Source: Tubulanus polymorphus
Lineage: Eukaryota; Nemertea; Palaeonemertea; Tubulaniformes; Tubulanidae
Direction of reading: 5' to 3'
Length of the DNA stretch: 64,000 bases
Assembly (NCBI RefSeq): GCF_964204645.1
Contig: NC_134029.1
Span: forward strand, 18,868,450 to 18,932,449
Shown here: one piece after another, positions 11,728-24,179 of the stretch
How the letters are laid out: each line of letters begins with the position of its first letter
How positions within the stretch are numbered: the first letter of the stretch is position 1
Program-made: the position numbers and the translations under genes
The notes under the pieces: model-generated
The model's input: the letters and a program-made list of their open reading frames with translations, nothing else
What the model was told of the DNA's origin: nothing
Database searches by the model: none

Positions 11728-11921
11728 AGCTGCGATCACACAAGCATTTTTGGCCCACGCGGCTGCCAAATGTGCTCGTGCCAGTTGGCAACTGGTTCCG
11801 GAAATGACTCCAGAATGAGTGGTTTGCATGTGAGGGCGCTCTAATTATAGGTACAGGCCAAATTTGACTCAAACCATCTCCGCGTGATCACGGGCCAAAT
11901 CATCTCCGTGTTATCGCGGCT
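11728..11921. mobile_element. MITE family A copy (internally deleted)
   Basis: Starts AGCTGCGATCACAC and ends GTTATCGCGGCT, with GGGCCAAAT words inside. Part of the right end is duplicated: two CATCTCCG...TGATC/TTATC terminal blocks occur in a row. Confidence 0.7.
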
Positions 11922-12782
11922 ATGGTCACTTGTCAGGGGGATGAGGATGGACTAACTGATGTATGTTTGGTAAAAAGCACTGATGAAATACCGCTTGATT
12001 CATCATCATTGCGTATTTAAACATTGGGGCGGAGGGGGTACTTTCTTCTCTCAAACTAAATAAATCAAATCGTTAGGTCGTTGCAGAAGTACCTAAATTT
12101 CGGAGAACGACGATAATTTCTGAGGATTATTACCGTATTATGATTAAACGGGACGAGGATAGTCGCCGCGTTCAAGTATATGTAGAATCTATACATCTCT
12201 CTCTCTCTCTCAATCTCTCAGTGCTTGTCAGCCGAATACATCGCAGGGCGATTGTGGATGCCCGTAATTAAACATGTAACATAATGACATATAATTACCA
12301 ATAATAACGCGCGGTGACCTTATTTTCGAGTGTCGTCAAACATCGGCGAATGCCTCGCAATTTTATGGAGGAATTTTTACTCGCCTTCCTCTCTCTCTCT
12401 CTTGTGTATCGCGATGACTTCGACTCCCGCAGAGCTACCGGAGCCGCCATCTACGAAACGACTGTCATCATCGACAGTTCGCAGATCTACGGCTGAAATT
12501 AGGTGAAGTGCTAATTACTTCTCTATTTTTCGTGCGTCGGTAATTATTTCATGTGATCGTTATTGCCCGGGCGCGCGCGCACCGCATGTTTGTGATTCAA
12601 CAGAGAAAAAAAATGTATGTTATAAAAGTTATCATCATTGTCATATGTATATTTAACTCAAAGGGATGGTGATATCAAAACATCCTTTTAAAAGTGTTTT
12701 TAACCTTCGAGATTCTTTTAAGCTTTGACTAGTTGAACTTGAATCTATAAACTGTAGGTCTGGGCCCTGACGGTATCATCAT

Positions 12783-12850
12783 AAGCTGTGATCATACAGC
12801 GACGATTTGGCCCGGTCCAAAATGGCATGGATCGGGCCCGAATTGAATTT
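12783..12850. mobile_element. MITE family A, left-end fragment
   Basis: AGCTGTGATCATAC followed by GACGATTTGGCCCGG matches the family A left end. The remainder is lost. Confidence 0.6.
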
Positions 12851-13551
12851 AGAAATTTAAAGAATTTAAGCATTTAATGTCGAACTTCTCTCATTTTTGT
12901 GCAGAAAATAGCAGGTACCCAGGTGGGTCCATATTTTGCACGTCGCAAATTGAAGAGTTGTAAGTTTGCTTGCTATAGTATCCTCGTTCGAAGCTTCAGT
13001 GTGCAGAAAAAACTAACATATCATGCTGTTTCATTCAGACAATTTGTAATTACCGACATCATCTAACTCGCTGAACTGTTGAAGATGGTTACTCGTACTG
13101 GTTAATTAAGAGAAGATCCAGGACTGGAAATTCATTTAAAAAGATTTCAAATTTCCGCGATGGCACAATTATCATTTGTCGTATCAATTCACATGTATTA
13201 TGTAGGCCTACCTGTACATAGTACACGTGAATATAAGGTTCAAATTTAGGGAATTTTGTATTTGTATAAGGTATATTAGTTAATGCCGTTAAATGTTAGG
13301 TAACATAGCCTATATAAGTTACTTTTAAGTGTTAATGTCTTTAAAAAATCAGCCTCTATAACCTATATCTCTTGTCAGACTATCGATCATCTCTCCCTGT
13401 GTAATTGAAGTAAGTGTTGAAACTGGTTTTAAGTTGTTAGATTGGCTCCAGATGGTTTTAGACTGGTCTGAAATCTAAGACTGCATGCAACTGGTTCTAG
13501 GGCTTCATCTATCAGGCCTGCTGGTAGCCATATCGTTCCTTTCTGAGATAA
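12851..13551. other. No gene seen
   Basis: AT-rich sequence without frames or repeats of note. A short CT run is at 12199-12213, upstream of this stretch. Confidence 0.45.
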
Positions 13552-13830
13552 AGCCCATGATACACACGACTCAGGGAAACACAGAAACAGGAGACGAAAC
13601 ATGTTTCTGAGTGTTTCCTCGTGTTGTGTGTGCAAACGGGTAACATAAGTTTCGCAAACAATGTTTCCAAGGTCAAACATGTTTGATTTCATGTTTCTGA
13701 ATGTTTCCTTGTGCCATGTGCGTAAAGGGGAAACATAAGTTTCGCAATTAATGTTTCCAAGGTCAGACATGTTTGATTCATGTTTCTGTGTTTATATATT
13801 TCCCTGTTTCCCTGTCATGTGCGTTGGGCT
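13552..13830. mobile_element. MITE family B, full length, TAA duplication
   Basis: Ends AGCCCATGATACACACG and CATGTGCGTTGGGCT, flanked on both sides by TAA. The interior reiterates GGAAACA/TGTTTCC and CAAACATGTTTG. A roughly 90-bp unit is tandemly duplicated inside (from 13601 and from 13691). No coding capacity is seen. Confidence 0.75.
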
Positions 13831-14544
13831 TAACGGAATGGTCAGTTATTACGGAATTGTTGTTATAGATAGCTGCTCCATACTTTCCATGTTTTCTTAT
13901 TAGGCTTGTGGTGTTAATACATTTAAACCAGCAATCTCTAAATAACGCAAAGATTTGCGATGATAATTCTTCATGTGAAGCTCTGCGATGTCTGTCAGTA
14001 AATATCAGTTTATCTATGTAGCACATCTGTCACTAAGTATTGATCATCAATTAAAGCTAACTGCCAATAGAACCAGCTGATCTTGTGGTGCATTTTAATC
14101 GGACGGATCGTGTTAGATATAGTTATCGATTTCCGGATCATCAAATACAAGTCAATATCTCAATCTTAAAGGTTTTTCATGCAAGGTGCCCTGATTGGGT
14201 GAGAAAATTAGAGTGGTTAACCGAAGATGATACCGGGGTTGATATAGGATAATTGGAAGGCGGGGCCCAAAAGATAATGAAGGGTATCGGATAAAGGAGC
14301 CATGCTGAAGGACACAAGCAGGTTTACCTCGAGAGTTTTTGAAAAAAAATATATGTATATGTATAAACATAATGTGTATTTAAATTAAAAATGATGCTTA
14401 ATTCAAAAAGATATTTCTGTGAGGATGCGTGTGATAAGCAGGTTCGACCAGGCTCATGCCTAATTGTAGTATGGATCAAATTATTCTGTGTGAATTCTGA
14501 GAAATGTCTCACTTTCCTTGCGGCGGCATCGTTTTGAGAGTATT

Positions 14545-14653
14545 TTAGTATCGAGTGAGTGATTTTCATGTGAATGCGCTCACTCATTAGGCATGGGCCA
14601 AATTTGACTCTGGGTCAGTGTGGCCCGGGCCAAATTGTCGGATCACAGTTTAA
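14545..14653. mobile_element. MITE family A, right-end fragment
   Basis: TATCGAGTGAGTG, GGCATGGGCCAAATTTGACTC and a TGGCCCGGGCCAAATTGTC block, then a decayed terminus (GGATCACAGTTTA), match the family A right arm. Confidence 0.6.
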
Positions 14654-15657
14654 GTGTAATGCATCATTTCGATAAGTCGTCGACATAATTCTGGTGCTAG
14701 ACATAATTCTGGTCCTAACCAAGCACGATCGATTTGTCAGTTTGAAACGGCCCTTCGGATATAGGGAAATATTCAAAGCTATCTATGGTAGGTTAATTCC
14801 CATCGATATGTGTGTCTGTGTCTGTAAACTATAAACATTTTGGGTTGGGGGAATTATTAAAATTTTCATGGCCAGTCATATATGTGAGTTTTGCATAATT
14901 CATCGGCAAGAGAGAACATGCTGTATTGGCATTTAATATCGAAGTTGTAATGATTAAATTGGTTGCCTGTTCGGGGAAAAGGTCAGTTTAAGTTGACCAA
15001 CGAGAGTCTAGCCGATTAGGAAGTGGACATTAGGGTTATATAAGTCACACCTCATATTGATAGTGTCTGTAAGCAGGGACCTGGCTATGAATTGAGTGAC
15101 AGTGTGGATTGTGTATTGGTCTGGTTGGTCATTTGTTGTTTACTTAAACTAGATAAAATGTCCTCATAATGCTCTGGTATAGGATTCCCGCGTGACAGTA
15201 TTTAAGCATACGATTCTAGGTTCTAGGTTTGTGATAATTTTTCCAAACCACGGATTAGCTAAGGCCTATAAGTCTAGCTTAGAATAAAGCTCGTTCAACT
15301 TTTGGTCAGTAAGTGAATAAATGACGATTCTTTATGACACAAGGTCTCCGTATCCTGTTTGTCTGTTTCATTCTTGGTATTGGCCTGAAAAAGTGGTGCT
15401 TTAAGCCGCCCGTGCGGGAAAAAATGTTCCGTGGGCATTTTGCGCTACGCATAGTTAGTAGTTAGCTTAGAATATCGGCCCTCGCAGCCAAAAAATGCAC
15501 TCAACAAAGGAGCTGTGGCAAGTGTGTATATACATCATCGCGTAAGTCGCTGTCAAATTGTTCATTTATTTAACCAACTCGTCATGCTCGAGTACCCAAC
15601 TCGGCTCATTTATTTAGACGATTTACCAACGCGAGTTCCACTGGTTCACATTTCAAG

Positions 15658-15885
15658 ATGGCGCCTGTGTCGAGTGTGTTCATTGATCGAACAAAAAATA
15701 AAATGGCAGCTTTTTCAATCACAGAAAATCTGTTTGGTAAAACGCCTCATCTGCAGAATTTACAAGCGCTTTTGCGTCGCCCGAGTTGCATTCAATTGAG
15801 TAGAAATGAAATCTTCTGTTCTTTTCACGATCGTAAAAAATTTGAATCGAAAAATCTCGCAAGGGAAAAATTACGATTCTGGTAA
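15658..15885 (+). CDS. Unidentified 75-codon ORF, doubtful
   Basis: Opens MAPVSSVFIDRTKNKM at an ATG in good context (TTTCAAGATGGCG) within a moderately CpG-containing stretch and runs 75 codons to a TAA-type stop. Composition is mixed, with basic residues towards the end, and there is no signal peptide, membrane segment or known motif. A GTAAAA after codon 26 could be a donor, so this could be a first exon. Equally, ATGGCG may be a YY1-like promoter word. A second frame overlaps it (15515-15799). Coding status is unproven. Confidence 0.2.
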   Translation: MAPVSSVFIDRTKNKMAAFSITENLFGKTPHLQNLQALLRRPSCIQLSRNEIFCSFHDRKKFESKNLAREKLRFW

Positions 15886-15896
15886 TCAGCCGAAGT

Positions 15897-16191
15897 CAGG
15901 GGTGGATTCAGGGGCATGTTGTGACCATGTCGACCAATAAAAAGGGCATATATTCTTAATTTAGGGCGGAAAGCATATCAGCAAAATTTTTGAAAATTAC
16001 TATCATTTTAGAGCTTTCTGAGCATCTCTGAGAGGCATTTAGTTAAGAAACATACGTTATATATTTAGGAAAATATCTATTGGATATCTCAGGTGGTTAC
16101 AACGGCAAATTTTGATACAGAGAAAAAAAAGGCACTTTGAAATTCCGACCGTGTTGGGCGACACGGTCGACACGGTCTAAATCCGCCCCTG
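15897..16191. mobile_element. hAT-like MITE (CAGGGGTGGAT ends)
   Basis: Left end CAGGGGTGGATTCAG, right end CTAAATCCGCCCCTG. CAGGGG-type termini are usual for hAT elements. A clean 8-bp duplication could not be shown (GCCGAAGT versus GAAGTTGG). Confidence 0.55.
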
Positions 16192-16646
16192 GAAGTTGGT
16201 TGCTATGTTGTTTCTGCCGTTTGGTCACTTGTAAAAAAAAGAAAGTTTAATTTTTTTGCATGTGTATTATACGTACTGCATTTAGAAAAAAATATGAAAC
16301 ATCTGGCATGTTGAAGCCAGTGGCGCCTCTGACCTGATTATTAACGATATAGATTACCAGTGCTTGTTTTTACGCGCGGCTAGATGTGTATATGCAGCGC
16401 GATTCTACCACACATTATAGTGTCATAGGTATTAGCTCCTTCCCACACGCTGTAAGCTCCGATGTCGTCGCATGTTCAAAGATTTATTTACGTTATCGTA
16501 CCTCCGTAAGATCAAAAAACGTTTGTTCGGATCAAAGGACAAGTCGGAATTTAGCATTCTAGGTCGCCGCGCGGTTAAGAGCGTTGGAACGGTGTCTAAA
16601 ACAATAACGTGTTTCGAATAAAGAAGGTGAGGAATTATTAATGCTA

Positions 16647-16832
16647 CAGTGGAACCTCGTTGTAACGATTTTGGATACAATGATTCATCTGATATAACAA
16701 ATGTAGAATTTTGTAGAAGGAAAGACAATTTGATACAATTTCATACTACTGGATAAGACAAACTATCAGTTATAACAAACAGATTTTCTGGTCCCACGAA
16801 GTTCGTTGTAATTTTTACCCGAGGTTCCACTG
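16647..16832. mobile_element. pogo/Tigger-like MITE with TA duplication
   Basis: Begins CAGTGGAACCTCGTTGTAAC and ends in its complement TTACCCGAGGTTCCACTG, with TA directly outside both ends (16645-16646 and 16833-16834). The CAGTGGAACCTC terminus is characteristic of the pogo/Tigger branch of Tc1/mariner. It is 186 bp and non-coding. Confidence 0.75.
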
Positions 16833-16834
16833 TA

Positions 16835-17768
16835 TATCGATAACCTTGCAGTCTCTTCACTTGATAAGTGTAAGGTGAGTTGGGTACAGAGTAATCTGAC
16901 CCCTAAAACTTACATTTGTATTTTGAGAGGTTTGTGGTTTTTACTCCCACTTGCCATAGGGCTGATTGCCTCGGATTGTCACGAACCCTGGACAAAATAT
17001 TTAAGATCTTTCTACTTTATGTGAAGACAATCTGTGTTTGTGCGACTGCCCCAGATTTCGCTTGCCTCGAAAATTTATTAGTCCCTCGATATCGGAGGTA
17101 GCAGAATCAACTGCGCTTCGGATGGAACTGGCCTCGTTGGCAATATCAGTTCATGTTCCTGATACGACGTGACATTAAGAGAATAAATGATAGTTAATCA
17201 TTCCAATGTTTGCTGCGCTACTTTCATTGATTTATTCAAAGAGGAAAAAATGATTCGCTACAAATCGTTATAAAAGAATGTAGTTGTAATCTGCTCATTG
17301 ACATATCGAACCTAATCCGAGCTATAAATGATTGTACAGTTCATATGTCCAACCAGTTCCCACATTTATGACATCCTGTTATAATCATTTAATCATCCGT
17401 GCTACTCTAACTAACTAGTTATATTAGGCCTCTCATAATTTTCCCCGTATACTGGCAGTGAAATACAACGTACGCAGATTACATATGTGTGCTATTTGGT
17501 CAATTTCCGTACTATTTGGTCAATTTCGTGGGCCATTTACGTGCCAACGGAAATTGTTGATAATTACTAAGCGAGGACCAGTGCAATTATAAGTAGTGTA
17601 AAATATGACTTATACCGAGTGATACCAGCAAACATGACAGCAGCGTATGTATGTGTGTGTGTGCCCGAATAGACCGGGCAGATTTCATCCGTTAAACCCT
17701 AATAATGACGTACGTTATCCTAGGAATGTATAACGCCTTAGAATATCTCGCCACACCGGCATCAGTGA
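16835..17768. other. No gene seen
   Basis: Non-coding. A short (GT)n is at about 17650-17661 and a direct repeat of TATTTGGTCAATTTC at about 17490-17530. Confidence 0.45.
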
Positions 17769-18109
17769 CGGGGGTGGATCTAGGGTCTGATTCGGGGAGG
17801 GGTGCACCCCCGAAATTGGGCATTTCATATATTATAAGTAAAAGGGCATTCCGAAAGAAAGCTCATCAGAAAACATTAACTCATTCTTTGAAATAAACAG
17901 GGCAAGCTTATAAATTTAAACTTTTTTAGATATCAATAAAACATATTTTATTTTGACGAAAAATTTCAGGGCAACGAAACATTTTAAGGGGAGGTGCACT
18001 TGTGCACCCTTCCCTTAGATTTGCCCTTGCGGTAGCTTATCAGAGGCACGTAGGTGGCATTTTTAGGGAGGGGCACACGCCCTGCAACCTCCGCTTGGAT
18101 TTGCCCCTG
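17769..18109. mobile_element. hAT-like repeat, family M copy
   Basis: Left GGGGGTGGATCTAGGG, right CTTGGATTTGCCCCTG, with GGGGAGGGGTGCACCCC near the left end. It shares an AAGCTTATAAATTTAAACTT segment with the copy at 27.73 kb, so it is a repeated family. Confidence 0.5.
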
Positions 18110-18711
18110 TGGTGACCGAGGTATGGATGCTTTTGTTTGATACCTGGAATATTTTTCTCGCGCAACACTGTCTACCTGTGAGGTTCAAGAGCCTGGTTCG
18201 GAAATGAACTAATTCCCATTCCAGAGTAAAAGTGAAACTGAAAGTAGGTCGATAAATCTATCTCAGGAAGATCGTGTGGATTAAGACAATTTGCTCTCGT
18301 TCTAGTAAGCTGATTCCCCCACCCAACATTCCGCTAGAAAATTACACAAATTCATTCCGGTATCAGTGTATAATAATATAGGCTGATATTAACGTCATCA
18401 ATAACCTCCGGTAATAAGGACACGCTTACAGTTACTCGATATAGCGTCCATTTCCGCTGAAGAAAACGAGTAATTGAAATAGCGATTTTCTCTCGAGGAA
18501 AGTCGTGGCAACGGCAGCAGCCGTTTTTCAAGCATTCATGTGTAATAAGACATTCAGTTCCGGCGGTAGACTTTATACATTTCTTACCCCAATATAGCTG
18601 CATCTCGACTAGCGTGTACTTTCAACCCAGGGCTTTGGTCGGCGATTTAAGTCCCACAAAATGGTCGGGAATCTCGGGACTGGTCTTCGATTCGAGCTCA
18701 AGGCGCACAAT

Positions 18712-18815
18712 CCTGGAAAACTCGGGGGGGGGGGGGAATCAGAAAAATACAGACAAAAACCAGTGAAATTCTGACATATTTTGCAAAATCCTGGAAAACT
18801 CTAGGAATTCTGATA
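18712..18815. repeat. Fragment of the CAGGGTGGCCACT family (N)
   Basis: CCTGGAAAACTC and GAATCAGAAAAAT words match the element at 60.37 kb. It is interrupted by a run of about a dozen G near 18724-18736. Confidence 0.4.
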
Positions 18816-18887
18816 ATTTTATTGACTACCACGTTTCATTATCAATGTGATTCATAGAAAAATGAATAAATTCTGACATGGAATCAA

Positions 18888-19010
18888 AAGTGTTTGATCT
18901 CAGAAACATTGTTTCCCAAAACCATGTTTCTTGTAAGGGCACATAACAGAGGGAAATGCTTGGAAACATGTTTCTGTCTCCTGTTTCCATGTTTCCCTGT
19001 GTCAAGTCTA
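18888..19010. mobile_element. MITE family B, fragment without termini
   Basis: TTTGATCTCAGAAACATTG, AAACATGTTTCTGTCTCC and CATGTTTCCCTGTGTC match the family B interior. The AGCCC ends are missing. Confidence 0.6.
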
Positions 19011-20182
19011 CCGTGCAACTGTCCCCAGGTTTTTTATGTTTAGTCTTTGGCTAGAAATGACGTAGTCCTAATAGTACCGTAAAGATTTGTCTAGCTGTTA
19101 CTCAGTTGTTTCTGTCTAGTCAATGAATGGTCTCTAAATGCACGACTAACATTTACATTTCAACTGGTGATGGATGCACCTCTATCATAGATGGTCATGG
19201 TTGTAATTAGTTGAGACTATTTCCTGCCTCAGTGAATATCATAAGCAACTGTTTTTTCAGGCGGGAATCCTTCCACCCTTCTTTCGTTTTTCAAATTAAC
19301 TCTGCAGAAGTATTCCACCCGAAACGTAAAAGAAAAAAAATAATAACAGTTGTTTAAATCGATATTGTGGTTTTCTCTTAATGATATAGATGGCCATTCT
19401 CGGTGATTCGAAGTCCTTGCTTAGACGTGAAGCTTGAATTTTATATATCATCATCATCTATCCGCTGTATATGGCAGACGATCACACTGCGCTTATAACA
19501 ACATACACTGCGCCGGCGCCACCGTTGACATTCACGTCCACATTCGTGCTCTCCGGAGTCTTATAATCTCCAGTAGCTGCGTGTGACGACGTGAAAATAG
19601 CAATACGAGACAACTTTTCACCGTTCTGTTTTCTCTTTCTCGATGGTGTACAATAACAGCACTGTTACAACAGCTATTAGCATCATCCATGCACATGAGA
19701 GACAGAGACGTTTTACTGCACTCTCGTCGCAGCTCTTCAAAATGTTCAGTTTGATGCTGCGCTTTTTCGAATTCTAGCCGTTTTTGTCGCGTTCGAATGT
19801 GGGAAACTTGTTTGTTCAGCGATGCGTTAGTCGAAAACGGAAATGAGTTTTTCGAACAATTCGGTGGATGGATGTTAAGTACCCGGCGCGGTGTGGGCTT
19901 CAATTAGAGTTTCTGCATTACAGTGGCGCGTGCTCTGCCAAATGGACTTGCAGTGAATTACGGTGGGACTAGGTAGCAGTAAGGATTCGAAATAAAAGAG
20001 AGGTATGATTTTCAAATCTAGATACCGGCTTTTGATTTCTTTGTTGGTGGCAAATTCTCGCTTCCGACCTTGATCCGTCCCTAGCATGACCGTATGAAAC
20101 GCGTAGCATCAATACAAAACATGTAATGCGTAATATCACATTCTCAAGTCATAATTTCACAGTCAACTCGTAAGCCTTTATG
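19011..20182. other. No firm gene; one isolated splice acceptor
   Basis: A strong acceptor (CTGTTTTTTCAG) ends at about 19260, followed by a 31-codon frame opening RESFHPSFVF that stops at a TAA. No partner exon is visible. A 123-codon minus-strand frame (19532-19903) has no ATG start and no recognisable domain. Confidence 0.3.
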
Positions 20183-20458
20183 AGCTGCGACCACACGCAG
20201 ACGATTTGACCCGGATCAAGCCCAAGCCAAATTTGGACTGTGCCTATATTTAGAGAGCGTGTTCACACGCAAACCACTCACTCGATACTTGACAATGCTC
20301 AAACAAAGTGAAGTGATTCATTTCTAGAACTAGTTGCAATCATTTGTCCCGTGCTAAAATTTGGCTTGGGCCTGATCCGACATTTTTGGTCGGGCCAAAC
20401 AGGCACGTGCCCATTTGTCACCTGTCTGAACAGTTGTTCCGGGCCAAATTCGGTGGCT
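20183..20458. mobile_element. MITE family A copy, near full length
   Basis: AGCTGCGACCACACGCAGACG at the left, then GCCAAATTTGG, GCGTGTTCACACGC, the ACAATGCTCAAACAAAG segment and CTAAAATTTGGCTTGGGCCTG. The right end is GGGCCAAATTCGGTGGCT: the last 20 or so bases before GGCT are lost. Confidence 0.75.
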
Positions 20459-20459
20459 A

Positions 20460-21424
20460 TAGTCAACTCATAACTTATCAGTCAACTCATAATGTATAAG
20501 ATAAGGAGACTACTCTAAGATCACAAGGTCTTTTGTGAAAAAATTGAGTTATATTTTTTGCGGTAATGGCATTTCATACTGACCTCCCTCCCTCCCTCCC
20601 TTGATTTTTGCATGAACGTCATTAACTTATCAGTTCTGGTTTCCAAATGTGTATTTGAATTTTTGTATCGGTATTCATGGGGGAAAGATCTTCAGAGAGT
20701 CGAGATCAAAGGTGACCTTGCATTTTTTCAACTCAGACTGCTCTGTTACAAAATGTCTAAAAAACATGTGGTTTTGTTTGACTTGCAAGTGACTTCTGTC
20801 TGCGTATAAAAAACTCAGGTTCGCATCGGGGTTGTTGATTGGCTAAACGCGATAGCTCCTGTGTTATACGGCGGCTTCGGTAATAAGGTTGCTGGATAAT
20901 CTTATCAACTGACGGCGCTGCACAACCACCTTCGGTGCCATCTTTCCCCGGATTTTGCGTGCTGTGAATCTGTAATAGGTTTTTCCGTCGTGGCGCTGGG
21001 AAAATTGTATTTAAATCGGTATGCTATTCAAAATGTGCCACCAGACTTGACGCAAGATATTGGTCCCTTTTAGCCTTGAGGTTCCTGAATGTGAATTAGA
21101 AAATAAGAATACATTTCGTTCCTCCTTGACAAATTAATAAATGCTTTCCGGTCATTCCTCACTTCCTTGATAATAACGATAATTCCTTGAGGGAATATGA
21201 TTCTAATTACTTGCTCCAGATTTTTCGCTCAATTCTAGACTGATTTCTTGTTGAACTTTGTTCAATCCGACTGCCATAATGTTAGTCATTTAATTATACC
21301 TCGAGACATAAAGTCTTGGGGGCTGCTGCTAAAAAGTTGATTTTAGAATTAACCGGCAGATAACCCAAATACGGGTTTATAATGCAATTTCCCTTGTCGC
21401 TATGGTATTTATTCATTGGTTTGC
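20460..21424. other. No gene seen
   Basis: Non-coding. A short (CTCC)n lies at about 20582-20600. Confidence 0.45.
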
Positions 21425-21428
21425 TTAA

Positions 21429-21686
21429 CCCCTTCAGTGCTAGCTTTTAATACCCAAAAGTGCGGGATGAATAATTCTATGATGAATGCATTTTTCTTTA
21501 GTGCGTCTACACTGCGGTGCGGTGTATCGTTAATGACTAATATTTCTCTGACAGGTGCTGCCATCTTTCAATAGAGATAGAAATTTATTACTAATAACAT
21601 CATTAGGTCGCGATGCATCAATACATTGTGAAGCTAGGTCCATCACCAATTTATACATCGCACTGTGGTGAAGATGCACTGAAGGG
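21429..21686. mobile_element. piggyBac-like MITE, family G (decayed right end)
   Basis: TTAA followed by CCCCTTCAGTGC at the left; right end CACTGAAGGGATTGAA, a decayed CAGTGAAAGGGTTAA. The interior shares GACAGGTGCTGCCATCTTTC with the other G copies, in inverted orientation relative to 43.86 kb. Confidence 0.65.
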
Positions 21687-22364
21687 ATTGAACCAACTTC
21701 TGCCATTTTGCTTTGAAAATAAATACAAGATGAATTATCCAAACGACGGCTAAAGATCAGTAAAACGGAAATCTAAGTTAGGTCTTGAAAATAGAAAAAC
21801 AGATAGAGATTAAGTAATGTAATGACTTATCCGATAATGACTTATGCCAAGTTGGCTATAATGAGAGTCCACCGTCTGAGAGTTAGTGCAAAACTTATAC
21901 TGGTAGAGATGACGCATATGGAGCATTCACAAATAGCAATTATCTTTGGTTGCAGCAATCTGATGATAACGGAATCATAATAAAAAGAAGAGTCAATCAG
22001 TATATCGATAATCTGATCAGATTTACGACCGTATAGCATGACGTTAATGACCATCAAAAATGAATTGTCCCATAAGTTGTTCATGATTGCTTCAATTTAG
22101 CTGCAGAAGATTTCATTAGTCTCCGTCGGCATGATCTCTTTTTATAGATCTCCGATATTCTTCTTCGCGAATTGAGGGACGTTTTTTTTCTCTTGAGAGG
22201 AATATTCTGTCGGTATTGTATCTCGCTATATATGCGTCTATTGTACGTGTTCCGCAATTAGATTTTCAGACTTTTTCGGAAGAAAATCTTGAGACAACCA
22301 GCGTGCGGCGATATTGTTAGTGATTCATATGTCTGAAATACTAAGACTGCATTCGTGCGTCATA

Positions 22365-22632
22365 AGCCGCAATCACATGGAGATGATTCGGCCCAGGCCA
22401 AAAAGGCACAGATCAAACTCGTACCAAATTTGGTCCATGCCTAATTGGAGAGCAGAGCGCGTTCACATGCAAACCACTCACTGGATACTAGACGCTCAAA
22501 CAAAGCGAAGTGGGTCATTTCCGGTACCAAACGCAATTATTTGTCTCGTGCTAAAATTTGGCTCGGGCTCCGGCCTATTTGATACCCCTGTGAACATTGT
22601 TCCGCGCCAAAAATGCTCATGTGGTCTCGGCT
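22365..22632. mobile_element. MITE family A, full length, ATA duplication
   Basis: AGCCGCAATCACATGG to CATGTGGTCTCGGCT, with ATA on both sides (22362-22364 and 22633-22635). Confidence 0.8.
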
Positions 22633-22848
22633 ATAGTTGACAGTTGATCATCTGAGTTGGGCTAAATCTCTATGGGTTCTTATCTCAGGTCGCCCGTACA
22701 GACCTAGCTGCCAGTGTCGATATCTAAAAACAGCTCGAACACGATTCTGACCCAGACTGCCATTTTGAACAATCGCATGACATAGCAGTCACGATTCGAC
22801 TGCGATCGGTAGTAGACGTGCTCAGATTGTCAACGATTACATGACTTA

Positions 22849-23069
22849 AGCCGCGATTACACGAGCATTTGCATAAGTCATGATCGGATAATGATTGCTT
22901 CAGAATTGCAACTGACACCGGAAATGATCCACTTCGCTTTGTTTGAGCATTGTTGAGTATCGAGTGAATGTTTTGCGTGTGAACGTGCTGTCTAATTAGG
23001 CACGGGCCAAATTTGGCTTGATCCGTGCCAATGTGGCCCGCGCCAAATCATGTCCATGTGATCGCGGCT
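22849..23069. mobile_element. MITE family A, TTA duplication
   Basis: AGCCGCGATTACACGAG to CATGTGATCGCGGCT, flanked by TTA on both sides (22846-22848 and 23070-23072). The left part is shortened relative to the longest copies. Confidence 0.8.
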
Positions 23070-23394
23070 TTAGTCGTATAGTCGCAAGGAGTCATGAGCC
23101 AGTCACATGCGCGACTTTAAGTGACTGGTGATATTTTGGTCGCTGGCGGTTGGTAGATGTGCTCAGGTCGGTGTAACTAGTGACTTATCGGTGAGACACT
23201 CACAATACTAGTTGCTTCTGGTTCGGTCATGTTGTATATGGGTGACCTGAGCAGAAGCTGTGAATGACTTAAAGTAGTGGCAGCCATTTTGTGGGCTCAG
23301 ATATATTCACTTGATCTGCCTTGTTGTGAGTTGATTCCTCGAAGACGAACATCTTTGTTGAACTAGTCTAACAATCACCATTGATAAAACACTC

Positions 23395-23560
23395 AATCCG
23401 TGTTGTGACGATAAAATAACGGGAATCCCACGATGATAATGACTGAAGTCCGAAAATATTTCTAGAGCCTGTAGTTTATTTGACGTTTCGACTATTCTAA
23501 TAGCCATTTTCAGGAATACGTATTCCTGAAGATAGTCACACTTATTCTGAACCAAAACTG
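23395..23560. repeat. Hairpin-GAAACG repeat, Penelope-like terminal module
   Basis: On the minus strand: TTCCTGAAAATGGCTATTAG, then AATAGTCGAAACGTC and AAATAAAC. This corresponds to the 44.35-kb element arm. An adjacent inverted CAGGAATACGTATTCCTG suggests this copy is also head to head. Confidence 0.5.
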
Positions 23561-23999
23561 CATTTTCATCTATACCTATGGCGTTGATATATATAATTCC
23601 AGGAAAACACGCCCGTTTTTGTAGTTAATTCGATTACGTCTGTTTTATGAGAGGACACGCAGAGTACTGATTGCCTTGACGAGAAATCGATGTCGTAAAT
23701 TGTTTGCGTTATACCCCGAGAAAATCGAAAAATCCGTCCGTTGAGAACAATCTCCCGTCGTCGCGTCGAGGCCCCGCGGGACAACTCGGAAACCAATCGT
23801 CCTCTCTTACGAAACAAATTATTGGATCGTTTCGTACAAAGTCGCGCATTAGGAAACGACGACGCGAGGCTATTATAAGACTGCGCGTCTTTAAGATGAA
23901 GATATGAAGTCAAGGCCACAGCGTGCACGTAAGTGCGTGTTGGTTTTTCTATGAAATCACACCTTGCTAGAACTCGGATCAGATATTGGATCAGACATT

Positions 24000-24149
24000 A
24001 AATCGTAGCCTAGCCGGTGTGGCGTTCCCATTTATTGTCCGTCCCTCCGTCCCCGTAGACGTGGGATACGCGGAGCGCAGCGGGGACGAATGAGTCAGTC
24101 GCCGCAACGAACCCCCCTCGAAACCTAATTAGAAATTGACGTTCATCCG
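24000..24149. repeat. CpG-rich duplicated block, copy 1
   Basis: About 150 bp starting ATCGTAGCCTAGCCGG, nearly identical to 25756-25901 (a 4-base indel and a few substitutions by eye). It contains an inverted CGTCCCCG...CGGGGACG pair around GTGGGATACGCGGAGCGCAG, able to form a stem. No frame or known RNA family is recognised. Confidence 0.7.
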
Positions 24150-24179
24150 ACGATCAGACATTGGATCAAACTAATTTTG

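Noticed and set aside
13429-13770. 113-codon minus-strand ORF with an internally repeated motif
   Set aside because: The repeated peptide comes from the 90-bp tandem duplication in a family B MITE; the rest has no domain.
19532-19903. 123-codon minus-strand ORF with charged, coiled-coil-like middle
   Set aside because: No ATG start, no good splice borders, and the reading is not supported by any recognised family.
23566-23928. 120-codon minus ORF and overlapping plus ORF in a CpG-rich stretch
   Set aside because: Neither has an ATG at its start in the reading given nor a domain; the CpG content alone is not evidence of coding.
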